From: Dactylonectria macrodidyma
Taxonomy: Eukaryota > Ascomycota > Sordariomycetes > Hypocreales > Nectriaceae
Length of the DNA stretch: 64,000 bases
Direction: 5' to 3'
NCBI GenBank assembly: GCA_020744425.1
Contig: JAGMUV010000031.1
Span: 186,001 to 250,000, forward strand
Shown: piece after piece, positions 54,655 through 64,000 of the stretch
Numbering within the stretch: position 1 is the first letter of the stretch
How the letters are laid out: each line of letters opens with the position of its first letter
Made by a program: the position numbers and the translations under genes
The notes under the pieces: generated by a model
What the model was told of the DNA's origin: nothing
Seen by the model: only the letters and a program-made list of their open reading frames with translations
Database searches by the model: none

Positions 54655-55215
54655 TTCACGCGCCCCTCGCTCAGTGTCTAAGTGGTGTATACCAAACAAG
54701 CCATTTTAGGAAGTCGGACACGAAAATCTTTCGGGAGGCGGGGAGGCTCGCTTAGGAGCAGCCTGTGATATGTCGATTTGAAAGCTACCCAGAGTACATA
54801 GGAACAAGAACAAGGAAGAATCGGATCCGAGTCCTGCCAGTCCTTGCAATTCACACCAGGAGAAAATGGTATGTACGCCAACTCTAGGCGTGACAAGCCA
54901 CGTCACTCGAGGCCTCATGTAGATGCTTCTCGTTAGACTCACCCCGTGCCACACCGTTCCAGTGTTAATGGGAAAGAGCAATTAACGGAGCTTTTGAAGC
55001 TTAGAGCACAAATCTGACAATATTTTTAATCGGATCCGATACTCAATATCCAGGGGGGCTACGTACCCAAGGAGCTCGGTGAAGATTGCCCCCCGGACCA
55101 AACCATTCCTCTCCGGCGCGGGCCCAACCCTACACGGAGCAACCAACCACGGCCCCCCCTCCTCCAAAATACCCGCGCAAAGCAATAATGACTGCATCTG
55201 TCACGAGCTCTTATT
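54655..55215 (-). repeat. Dispersed ~560-bp non-coding repeat, copy 2 (inverted)
   Basis: Reverse complement of this stretch aligns over its whole length with 12505-13068. It contains the same ATCGGATCCGAT palindrome (55029-55040) and the block ending TTATTGCTTTGCGCGGGTAT. It interrupts the spacing between the alcohol dehydrogenase and the permease genes. The copies differ at many single sites. Confidence 0.7.
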
Positions 55216-55426
55216 CCGTGAGGCATCTGATTGGGTGTGTGTATGTTCTTGCTTTCGTCAAGTCCCCGCTCTGAGTCCCTGTACATCCTTTATGCTAAAG
55301 TAGCTAGAAGGATATTGCTATAGCAGTCACACGCCATATACACGCCCTGCTACCCAAATACACATCGTGACAGCATCCCATCTCGGCAGGTCCCCTGCTA
55401 GCGGGCTGCTCTACCCTTCCCCGCAT

Positions 55427-55469
55427 GCGGGTTGGTGGCGTGGGCCACGTGTCCACGCCACCAACCCGC
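55427..55469. repeat. Perfect 17-bp hairpin
   Basis: GCGGGTTGGTGGCGTGG (55427-55443) and CCACGCCACCAACCCGC (55453-55469) pair without mismatch around a nine-base loop that itself contains CACGTG. Two bases later the 19-bp direct repeat GGAGCGAGCCTTCGGGGCT begins. Confidence 0.8.
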
Positions 55470-55939
55470 CGGAGCGAGCCTTCGGGGCTTGGCTTGGAAC
55501 TGGTGGGGAGCGAATTTGCAGGGTTATGTCCACTGATTCGTGCTGGAGCAGGGTACAGGGTTGGAGCTTGGAACACGCGGAGATCGATTACGAGGAATAG
55601 TTACTTGGGGGGGCCTTTTTTCGCCCGGGCCGGGGGCCCCTGCATATTATGCTTCAGCGAGCTATCCGCTGGCCATGTTGGGAATGATCGGAATTTCTAG
55701 GGATCTAAAAGGAGTCCATCAACCCCTAAACTATTCCTTGCAATTTTTTCGGACTGCGGTGTGAGTTGCTCAGACCACTCTCAGAAGCTGCGGCATGCCT
55801 GCAATTCGGTCTGATCAACAATGTCTGGATGGATGGATGTATAAGTATGACAGTTGCAGTCATGCTTCAATCTTTGATAGATCTATTTTCCAGGCCCCCT
55901 CACAACGCCGCCTCTTACTATCGACTCCTCACATGCAAC

Positions 55940-56992
55940 ATGGACAGGTCCGATATCGACTCAACTCCGGCCAACAAGCAGTTGTGTGAATCTCGTCGGA
56001 TTAGTGCTTCCGAAAGTAGAAACATGTCTCCGGAGCGTCTCAAACAACAATGCACTTTTGGAAACCCGACTCCGATAGGTTTGTACTTTCACCCTCATGC
56101 AAGGCTCCGCTAACAGCTTGAAGCACTGGGAGGATTCATCATGTGCACTACTCCGTTGTCCATGATTCTTCTTGGCTGGGAAGGGGCTGGTGGGCTTGGT
56201 GCTGCAAATGTGTAAGTTTCAGAGTTTACTTTAACCCATTCATTTTTATTCTCCCCCTTGTCTTTACCGATTTGTTTTGCTAAAAGGACGGTGCTCTCTA
56301 ACAATTTCGTAGCGGAACATACTTCTATCTTGGCGGCCTGCTCCTGTTGCTTGGAGGTGTAGGAGAATGGATTCTTGGTAAGTCCAGTAGTCATGTCTGT
56401 GACTATGTTGCTAATAGATAAACCCAGGGAGCACATTCCCCGCAGTGGTCTTCTGCCAATTCGGCGGGTTTTGGTTCGCATATGGTGCAACCCTCGTCCC
56501 TGGCTATGGGGCATATGGCGCCTACTCTGTGGACGCAAATAACCCCGCAGAAGGCCTGAAGGAACCAGCATTCTTTGCCACTTTTGCATTCTTCCTTTTT
56601 GCCATGGCACTCCTCTGTGTTGTTTTTTTTGTTGCGAGCATTCGCACAAATGTCCTCTTCTTTCTGATATTCCTTCTTTTAATTCCTACTTGTAAGTTTC
56701 ATTTCCCACCCCGGCCTCTCGGAGTCGCTTCCGGCACGCCCACACTGGGTTATATCAATTGGCCCTGTACTAACATGAGCTAGTCTGCTGCCTTGCTGGT
56801 GCTTTCTTCCATCTTTCTCATGGAAATACTGGCACTGCAGCGACACTCCAAAAGGTCGGAGCTGGGATCTTACTGGCTGTGTCGTTTTTGGCTTGGTATA
56901 CTTTCACTTCTCTTATACTTCTATCAGTCGATTTCCCATACGTTCTTCCATTGGGCGACCTCTCAAATTTGGTGAAGGGTGCAAAGAAATGA
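55940..56992 (+). CDS. GPR1/FUN34/YaaH (ATO/SatP) family acetate/succinate-type permease
   Basis: Five exons, 55940-56078, 56124-56211, 56313-56377, 56428-56691 and 56784-56992 (introns 45, 101, 50 and 92 bp), encode 254 residues with about six transmembrane helices. The family signature is near the first helix: GNPTPIALGGFIMCTTPLS. Further landmarks are GAGGLGAANVGTYFYLGGLL, GEWILGSTFPAVVFCQFGGF, FWFAYGATLVPGYGAYGAY and a C-terminal YVLPLGDLSNLVKG. The short soluble N-terminus holds Ser-rich sequence. Members move acetate, and in SatP also succinate, across the plasma or mitochondrial membrane. All splice junctions keep frame and no lesion is visible. Its place beside lactone-degrading enzymes suggests uptake or export of the acid products or substrates. 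A pogo element begins 35 bp downstream. Confidence 0.87.
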
Positions 56993-57027
56993 GGGTAATG
57001 AGACACTTAGGTGTTGAATCAGACATA

Positions 57028-59249
57028 CCATCCGTCACCCACCTTCTGAACGCACCCACCTTGTGAACTAAGCAAAAGTCCGTGCCTCACAAAAAATCCA
57101 AATTTCGAATGCACTGGAAATCAGTCATTTCTAAATGCGAAAAACCTGAAGAAATTGAAATAGAGTAGGGAATTGATTAAATGTCACTATTCGAATCGAA
57201 CCCGCTTCATATTCCGCTGAGGGTTGCGACGTGATGGTGTTGGAACATACTCTTCATCCGAACTTTCACCATCCATCGCTGAAGCGTCACCCTCACAAAC
57301 AATCGAATCACAAATTTGATGTGGTTGACTGGAAGGCGTCGTCTTTTCCAAAATAGGTAAACCAGCAGCTGCAATTTCACATACCTGTACGAACCGACGG
57401 TTCGGATTAGGTATGGCCTGACGTTTTCTCCCTCTCTTGACGCGTTCGAGTTCATCCTCCAACCCATCTATCCGAGTAGCCTGCAAGCGAACCTCTATTT
57501 CTAGAGCTTCAAGCGCTTGTGAGCACTTAGTGAATTGACGTCTGGTGCTGGGGCTTTTACCTTTTGCCATTCGTTGGATATGCCGGGACGTCTTGGGGTA
57601 TTGACCTCCGGGTCGAATTCGCGCCCCAACGCCGACTCGGCTGGCAAGGCTTTATTAGCCAATTCCTCCGCATCTGGCTGGATTTCTGGATGCCGCAAGG
57701 CTTTGGCTCTACTGATAGGCCAATTCCCAGTCGTTCTGAACGCTGCAGTAATAGTCTTCTCGGTGAACGCAGCCCTGCGAGCGGTATGGTAGCATCGTAG
57801 AAAGCGAACCTTATCTACAGGTGCCGAGTCGACTAGAGAATTCAGCTTTTCAAGCTCTTTTCTATAAGAGGCCTTAAGAACGTTAAAGGGGCCGTTATCT
57901 AGAGGCTGAAGCCCATGGGAACAATGGGCTGGGAGGTAACAGCAATAGACATTGTTAAGGAAACAGGTAGCTATCCATTCGTCCTAACCTTGCAGTTAGA
58001 ATCGCGTTGTGGGTAAGGCTTAGAGTATTTCTTACTGGTGTATGACTTCCGTGACCATCAAGAATAAGAAGCCTTGCGTCTGAAGGGTCCACCGGTTTGG
58101 TCTGCGGCAAATATTCGTCTTCGAGCCAACTCTGACCAATATGGTTATCGGTCCAACCATTTGGACTGGTAATCACAAACCAGCTGTCTGCAAAGCTTTT
58201 TACTTGGTTGTTAAACCACTGAGTTTGCAATTCCTTGCCTTTGAATATGATCGCAGGTTGTAGAGCCTTGCCAGTGGCTGTCACCGCTTCGATGAACGAG
58301 GTCCAGTCTCGGCTTTGGGAGCCTTTGATGAGGGCGTTTTTTTTAGGCTGTGAACTCCCAATTATCAAACCATCTAGCCCTGGGCTTGGAATCAGTACTA
58401 TTAAACGTCTTAAAGAGAACCTTATACTCACCGAATCCAGCCATAATACCGCCCTCATCTACATTAACCGTATTCTCCGGCTTGATCCACCTATATTCGT
58501 TCTCCCGAATGTCGAAGTACCAGTTAACAGCCTTGGGAGTAAATGACTCGAATCTGACGCTTTCTTGCCTTCTAGCCACCTTACTTTTTATCTCTAGGTG
58601 CCTCTTGATGAACTTGGTGAGGTAATTTTTGCCTAGAGGTCTGGTGTCCCTAATCTGGTGGAGGAGGGCTTGAATGCATGCCTTCACGTGGCTGTGGGTG
58701 GGAGGGTGGCCCAGTTTCTCCGGACGAAGAATCCATTGGACTAATTGGCCCTCTTGGTAATCGGAAAGCCGCTGAGAAGGCTGCGTTTGGTCTGCCCGGC
58801 AGCCTCGTCCATTGAGTCTGGTGGAGAGGGTGGATTTAGGAATGCCATACATCTGGGCAGCCTTACTCAACGAAATGCCCTCATCGGTGTACGCAAATAG
58901 CGCGTTGGCAACGTCTTCTTCGGTATAACGCATCTTCAGTGTTTGAACAAGACTGGGAAGTGGGAACCTTGGGTTTTGTTTACTTGGGCCGAGTGATGAT
59001 CAAGCACAGGGATCATGAAAATTTGCAGCTATTTCAAAGCAACCGGAAAAACCCCACGCCGACGCCACAAAGCACAGAGACCTTAAAAATGATTAGTTTG
59101 CTTCTAAATTACACAAATCTCACTTTAGTTTATCAATAGCCTCAAAATACGGCGAAATCCGTATAAATAAGTGTGTTGGGTTTTTGGTGTGGATGCAGGT
59201 TTTTACTAGTTCATAAAGTGGGTGCGTTCAGAAGGGGGGTGGCGGATGG
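57028..59249 (-). mobile_element. pogo/Fot1-type transposon with complete ends
   Basis: The 2222-bp element has roughly 44-bp terminal inverted repeats beginning CCATCCGTCACCCACCTTCT (57028) and CCATCCGCCACCCCCCTTCT (reverse from 59249), with a few mismatches, flanked by TA (57026-57027 and 59250-59251). It encodes a spliced minus-strand transposase. An 85-bp repeat follows directly at 59253. Confidence 0.88.
57187..58933 (-). pseudogene. pogo/Fot1 (DDE_1) transposase, one frameshift near the 3' end
   Basis: Exons 58933-58432, 58379-58036 and 57983 onward; the two 52-bp introns match those of the element at 20454. Domains: psq-type HTH (LSKAAQMYGIPKSTLSTRLN), CENP-B-like part (LTKFIKRHLEIKSKVARRQE), and the DDE core with NVDEGGIMAGFG, LLILDGHGSHTP and HGLQPLDNGPFN. 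Then come GNWPISRAKALRHPEIQPD and a coiled coil with RGRKRQAIPNPNRRF. Near 57560 the frame must shift from SNEWQKVKAP to GKSPSTRRQF, the only lesion found, so this copy is nearly intact. A Pro-rich or acidic tail ends at 57187. Confidence 0.8.
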
Positions 59250-59252
59250 TAG

Positions 59253-59337
59253 TACGGTGGCACCTTAGGGTGGACTTTGCAAAAAGTGCAAATGCCCAAA
59301 ATCCAAAATTCCCCACAACACCAACACACCAAAATCC
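59253..59337 (+). repeat. 85-bp identical repeat, copy 2
   Basis: Identical to 15678-15762. It starts two bases after the TA target of the pogo element. The sequence after it (AATTACACGATCG) is unrelated to that after copy 1. Confidence 0.75.
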
Positions 59338-59598
59338 AATTACACGATCGTACGTAAAACTCATACAATTCAATTATCATACTTAAATACATAGTCGGCT
59401 GGTCTTCGCTTTGCTAAGGACCTCATATGAGATAAGTGATCCATAGCTACTGACCCAGAACACCACGTGAAGGTGCCAGCCATCGTTCTGGTGCCTCCAC
59501 ACAAGGTTATATAAACCAGGGCTTCATCGGCACTATCTATGTGCAAGGGAAAATGCTGGTGTGTTTTGCGTACAGGAAGAAAAGAGAAATACACATTC

Positions 59599-60330
59599 CT
59601 AATTAAGCTGAAGAGGGTCTTCAGCAGTACCAGCACCAGCGGATCCGTCATAAAGGTTAGGGACCAGATCCATCTCATCATCGTCGTCAGCTTCATCCTT
59701 GACTTCAATGAGATCGGCCTCTCGAGACCCACCAGCAGGGAGGGCCAAGGGGGCAGCTGCAGCCTCGTACGAGATGCGCTCAGGTACTCGACCCCACGTA
59801 TTCTCAACTTCATCCCGTTTGGAGCACGAAGCAGAGCGATCCGGCCATTTGCAATTGCCGCAGCGGCCACCGAAGTGACCCGGAAGGCGAATACAATGGG
59901 GGAAGGGGTTTGCGTACGAGTCGTTGTCCCTTGCCATCTTGTGCAAGCACGAAGAGCATGCCCGTTACCTATTCCAGCCGAATTCGATTCCTCAGAAAGG
60001 TCACGGGACGATCAGGCAAGGCAAGGATAGCGCGCTGTACCTAGTGCATTCTTTGTGTACGGAGTGAGCTGTTGACCTGAGATGTCAACCCAGAGGAGGC
60101 GAGTGCCTTCTGGCCGTACTGGAGGAAGGAGAAGACGCTGAATCGATATATTAGTAAGCGCTTCATACGAGCGGTGAGGCAAATGACTTACTGGCCTGCC
60201 CTGCTGCTGCTGCTGGGCGTTGTTGCTGTTGTTGTTCCTGCAGAGGTGTGAGCCCGCGGTCCGAAAAGAGGAGGCAGCGCGGCAATAAGGGCAAGGGACG
60301 AAGAGGGAGGAAGAGGCTCGTACGCGTTCA
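59599..60330 (-). pseudogene. DUF3716-like small Cys-rich protein gene, probably decayed
   Basis: The best part, 59946-59599, reads FPHCIRLPGHFGGRCGNCKW, then DRSASCSKRDE, a spaced Cys pattern like fungal DUF3716 proteins, and ends with an acidic tail. Upstream on the same strand, pieces that may be earlier exons read RLLLPPVRPEGTRLLWVDIS and GQQLTPYTKNALGTARYP (about 60140-60030), and an ATG near 60332 starts MNAYEPLPPSSSLALIAALP with Gln/Ser-coding CAG runs. The splice sites do not join the frames exactly and a TGA follows PCLA, so it is probably a pseudogene. Function is unknown. Confidence 0.4.
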
Positions 60331-60682
60331 TTTTGGCTTTATTGAAAAGAAAATATTAGCTTTGGATCAAATGAGAGGCAAGGCGGTCTCGTGCGTACAG
60401 CGGCGACGGCGGCGGCGGCCGTGGTAGTGATTGTGGTGAGGAAAGAACGAAGAAAGAAGCCTCGCCATTTCAGAAGAGATCACAGCCAAAAGTGAATGCA
60501 CGTAGAGCTAGCAGTATCAAGCAATGCCATATAGTTATTTATTACCATTCACTTGATGCTATCGCTACGGTATTAATGGCCAGCAAGCTAATTATCAGCC
60601 TCAGCCTTATAGTGGATCTCGGCCTTATCGTCTCCGCACCTTGAAATGCGTATGGCATAATTGCTTTGTTTATTTGCTTTGC

Positions 60683-61554
60683 TTAAAAATCTTTTCTCTT
60701 GCAATTTCTTACCTTCATCCCTTCTTTTCTTTCTTCTCTTTTCCTATGATCGTTTTCCCGTTTACGCGTACGATGGTATCGCATGTTGCTGCTGAGCGAT
60801 GCCCAAAGGAATAGGAAATTAGGTCCTGGGACTGAAAAATCCGTACGATGTTTGAAGTTGCCCTCACGCCGCTTTTTGACCTCTTCCGGAAAGACATCTC
60901 GATAGAAGTCATAGAGCCTGTTTTGGGAAATCAAGATGCCTGCCTTCTGTCGTACGTAGTTCCATAGATAACCTCTTCCAAAGCCTCGGATTGCTTGTGT
61001 TCGCCGAAGGTCAGTCTCAAGGAAGTCAATTGCCTTCCGTAATGCTTCAGTACGTTCTTCAGTCGTACGGAAACGCCGCTTCATTCCATTGTCAAGCCGG
61101 ATCTTCTTGACTTGGAAGGGTGATAACTGGATTCCATCCCGATACATCAGATCACGAATGATTGATTGGTCGCTATAACCATACTGGTAGAAGTATAATC
61201 GTACGCGATTGACTGTTTCCTCTGGGGCCTGGAGCTGACGGGAGAGGCCCCAAGCTGCAAACTGTGAATTAAGACTGCGTAGGCTGATTGGGGGTTGTCT
61301 TCGTACGGCCAGGGCTGTATTAACTCGCCGCAAGATATCAGAATGTGTTTCCCCGGCTTCAAAAGCCTCAAGGATATCCTCAATGAAGTCATCTAGGTTG
61401 ACGCGGCGGGAAAAGCCCCAAGCTTGTAGCTGCGTCTTTAAGCTTCTTCGGCTGATTCCGGGCTGTTGTCGTACGACTTGCTGGGCATTGAATCGATTTA
61501 GGATCTCTTGTTGGGTAAGGCCTTGTTGAAATAAAGCTCGAAGCTCTTCCTTAT
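60683..61554 (-). pseudogene. N-terminal part of a fungal integrase-type (rve) transposase, cut at both ends
   Basis: The minus strand encodes two internal repeats of about 45 residues, one around LFQQGLTQQEILNRFNAQQV and ISRRSLKTQLQAWGFSRR, the other around FEAGETHSDILRRVNTALAV and ISLRSLNSQFAAWGLSRQ. Then come FYQYGYSDQSIIRDLMYRDG, GMKRRFRTTEERTEALRKA and RGYLWNYVRQKAGILISQNR. In fungal genomes this head precedes an integrase catalytic core, which is missing: after FSVPGPNFL the frame becomes unrelated basic sequence. At the N-terminal side the piggyBac terminal repeat begins directly, so piggyBac copy 2 inserted at or near the start. The family assignment is from memory. Confidence 0.5.
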
Positions 61555-63772
61555 CCCACGAGTGCTCACAAGACAACACCTCCGTACTTAGCCCCACATG
61601 ACCCCTGCGATGACGAGAGTACGAGCGGGGTACCGGAAGTTTGATCCGTCATTTTAACCCCCCCAAAACACCACTGGAAGACCCCTGAAGCATTTCAATC
61701 TCATCAATGAGTACTCAATTGATTCCCGAGGGTGCGCAGGCTCTCAATGCCTATGATGACAAGAGCTTTATTAAGGCAAAGCACAGTCATCGGCTGTGGC
61801 CAAATGACCCCACCTGCATAGTTGTTTTCCCGGCTGCCCAAGACCGAGGCACGCAATTTGAACCTTTCAATGTTCCAAGGCGCGAATTTCACATCGATAC
61901 GCTGCCTCCAACGCCTCTCGAGCTATTCCAGCTTTTCCTACCTATTTCCCTTGTTGAGAAATGGGTACATTACACCAAGATCTGGATCTCGTGGCTCAAA
62001 GCCAACGAGTGGGTGGATAGCTGGAAAAAGCCGATGGGTCGAACATCACGTCTGCGAACTTGGGAAGGAACCTATGCCTCAGAGATCTACCTGTTTATTG
62101 CAATACTGATTTATATGGGAATACACATAGAAAAGACGTTGAAGACCTATTGGAGTTCCCCTCAGCCCGGTTCACAAGGCGCAGAACACTCATTTATCAA
62201 GTTCATTCCCTACTGGAAGTTTCAGCTCATCCACCGTCATCTCCGCCCTTTTGACCACACCAAGATCGATGAGACCGATGAGGAACACCTACCAGAGGTG
62301 TTCCAAGGCATTGAAGAGTGGTCTAACCACATACAAGCAGTCTCAGCCGAGCTTTTAACTGCTGGGTCTCACCTTGCCGTGGATGAGTGCATGGTTGGTT
62401 ATACGGGGAAATGTGACGCCAAAACAACGGTCAAGGGCAAGCCAGAACCAGTGGGATTCAAGATCTGGGTTATCGCCCAACAGGGCTTCTTTCTTCGCTG
62501 GCTTTGGCACATCAGAGATGCGACTTATGGCCCCGTTGGCATCGAGCTTCCACCGAAGAAGTCATCCACACGTTCTCAGGGCCGGGGCGCTTCCAAGGCC
62601 GCAGGGAAAGAGCTAGCCAGGGAAGAGAAGCCCATTGCCTTGAACCCGACCCAAGCCGTCGTCATTGCCCTAGCAAATCTACTGCCAAAAGCGACATATC
62701 ATGTCTTCATCGATAACCTCTTCTCGTCATCAGGTCTCCTCCGCAGTCTTCGGAATCACGGCCACGGAGCCACAGGCACGGCCCGCAAGAACAGCGGCAT
62801 CTACAAGGAATTGGCAGAGGATAAGGGCAATGACGGCAAGGTCAAGAGAAGCTACGAATTTAACAAGGTCAAGGCGATACCGACCCCTGACAATAAGGTA
62901 CCAATTTCTGACACTTTTACTTTGAAAATCCCTACTAATCTGTCGTCATTCTATATCCCTAGGTCAACCATATCGCTTGGAAAGACAACAAGCTTGTGTT
63001 ATTTATGACAACCGTGTTCACTGGCGCCGACGATGAGCGAGTTGAACGCCAAAGGAGGAAGCCGTCGTCACGCAAGCCCGAGGCCAAGCCAATACGCCAA
63101 TTCTTTGGTGACGAAGCTGTCAAGATAGTTCAAATCCCGACGGTCGCTGCTGCTTATAACGAAGAAATGAATCATGTTGACCGTGGTGATCAGTTGAGGT
63201 CATATTATGAGTATAGGCATCCCCTACGCCGCGGTGCTTGGCAGGCACTTTGCTGGACCTTCCTCCTAGATGTGGCCCTTGTTAACAGTTATCTTCTTCA
63301 GCGTTACGGGCAGCCACGTTGGAAGCGATATACGAATCATAGGGAATGGCGAGAGTGCATTTATAATGCATTATTCAACACATACGGTCATGAAAGTCAG
63401 TCAAGGAAGAGATATCGCGCAGGGGAGGAATTGGACGATGAGGGCACCGAAACACGGCCAATTGAGCATAATCTTGTCCGTCGGAAGAACCCTGTGGATT
63501 GCGTATGCTGTCAGGGCTTTCGGCAAGGTCAAGTGAGGTCAAAAGGTCAGAAAAGGAGGAAGCCGTTGGGGCCGGGTGATGCTAACAAGATCCGGGTAGG
63601 GACGAGATATTGGTGTAGTGTGTGCCAAGTCGCGTTATGTAACAATGACTACTGTTGGTACATCTATCACAATAGAAAAAAGGCGTAATAAGATGTACCT
63701 TTAATTTGCGGCATTTTAATTGGCCTGACCCCTCAAAAGCTACCGAGGTGTTGTCTTGTGAGCACTCGTGGG
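61555..63772 (+). mobile_element. piggyBac-type transposon, copy 2 (inverted relative to copy 1)
   Basis: The 2218-bp element has the same inverted ends (CCCACGAGTGCTCACAAGAC) and the same interior as 15829-18046. Outer bases are TTAT on the left and ATAA on the right rather than TTAA. The left flank is an integrase-type transposase fragment and the right flank is unrelated. Confidence 0.88.
61707..63688 (+). CDS. piggyBac transposase, apparently intact (copy 2)
   Basis: Exons 61707-62897 and 62963-63688 with a 65-bp intron encode a 638-residue protein identical in translation to copy 1, with the same Asp226, Asp336 and Asp470 and the same cysteine-rich C-terminal finger. Identity extends into the intron and both untranslated ends as far as I could compare, so neither copy shows the transitions that mark the older elements here. 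That suggests arrival after, or escape from, RIP. Either copy could mobilise both, since the ends match. Confidence 0.9.
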
Positions 63773-63778
63773 ATAATA

Positions 63779-64000
63779 ATGGAATTCCGCTTCGTAAGAC
63801 CCGCATCGAAACCAAATCCCCAATTAACCACTACATCAGCCATGTCATCAACAATATCCAGCTCATCCCTCCCCTCTATCCCGACTACGGCTCCTCAGCC
63901 TACGGATCCTCTCGAATTGACATCCTGGGCTCTAGCCAAGGCGCAACTAATACGACCTCATAAAGTCTCGAAGTTCCAGGAGCCATATCGCCTTCCCCGA
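63779..64000 (+). CDS. Start of an unrecognised open frame running off the window
   Basis: From an ATG seven bases after the piggyBac end the frame stays open to the last base (74 codons). It reads SSTISSSSLPSIPTTAPQP, then DPLELTSWALAKAQLI. A second ATG lies 21 codons in. The Ser/Pro-rich head resembles the start of some retroelement gag proteins, but this is not enough for a call. Confidence 0.3.
   Translation, partial: MEFRFVRPASKPNPQLTTTSAMSSTISSSSLPSIPTTAPQPTDPLELTSWALAKAQLIRPHKVSKFQEPYRLPR

Noticed and set aside
59370..60030. Long overlapping frames on both strands at 59370-59870 and 59539-60030
   Set aside because: They mirror the Cys-patterned frame 59599-59946, which is the only one with family likeness.
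1..64000. A giant Starship-type element carrying the catabolic genes
   Set aside because: No DUF3435 tyrosine-recombinase captain gene and no matching outer repeats were seen; the cargo-like layout alone is not enough.
1..64000. CRISPR arrays, rRNA, tRNA or bacterial operons
   Set aside because: No regular spacer arrays, no recognisable RNA genes by eye, and gene structure is fungal throughout.

Overview
The window reads as nuclear DNA of a filamentous ascomycete (Pezizomycotina, probably Sordariomycetes; a Fusarium-like relative is my guess). Genes have short GT-AG introns of 45-100 bp. A Zn2Cys6 regulator, a cutinase, SAT4-type membrane proteins and many fungal transposon families are present, and nothing looks bacterial. 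It is an accessory-type, transposon-dense region: most long open frames belong to mobile elements, and many are broken by stops that C-to-T (or G-to-A) changes would explain, as expected after repeat-induced point mutation (RIP).

Layout. 1-4.1 kb: 3' end of a SAT4-family gene, a dead Tad-like LINE, a 25-bp interstitial telomeric repeat, the chromodomain end and LTR of a Ty3/gypsy element, and a MULE fragment. 4.2-9.6 kb: GC palindromes, a minisatellite, a possible LTR relic, the 5' end of a secreted-protein gene cut by a degenerate hAT element, and the 3' half of a pogo-type element. 9.7-15 kb: a broken alcohol acetyltransferase gene, an intact cutinase, a 560-bp dispersed repeat and a SAT4-family gene. 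15.8-18 kb: piggyBac copy 1. 18-28 kb: MULE, pogo, hAT and LINE fragments, a solo LTR and a broken SAT4 paralogue. 29-31.5 kb: a Zn2Cys6 transcription factor. 33-41.5 kb: a RIP-damaged pogo element carrying a solo LTR and a hAT MITE, an intact Tc1-type element, another solo LTR, a broken sugar-transporter gene and another hAT ruin. 42.2-48.3 kb: an apparently complete Helitron. 48.3-57 kb: four intact host genes. 57-64 kb: a pogo element, a DUF3716-like gene remnant, an integrase-type fragment and piggyBac copy 2, inverted and apparently identical to copy 1.

The genes most likely to work together lie at 48.3-57.0 kb: an HxHxDH metallo-beta-lactamase-fold lactonase, a succinate-semialdehyde-dehydrogenase-like enzyme, a zinc alcohol dehydrogenase and a GPR1/FUN34/YaaH acetate/succinate-type permease. 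In order the enzymes could open a gamma-lactone, oxidise the hydroxy acid to a semialdehyde and oxidise that to a dicarboxylate such as succinate. This mirrors the bacterial Att/Blc gamma-butyrolactone pathway in logic. The set lies between an autonomous Helitron, whose terminal hairpin ends about 45 bp from the lactonase stop codon, and a pogo element, inside a 43.5-kb interval bounded by inverted piggyBac twins.
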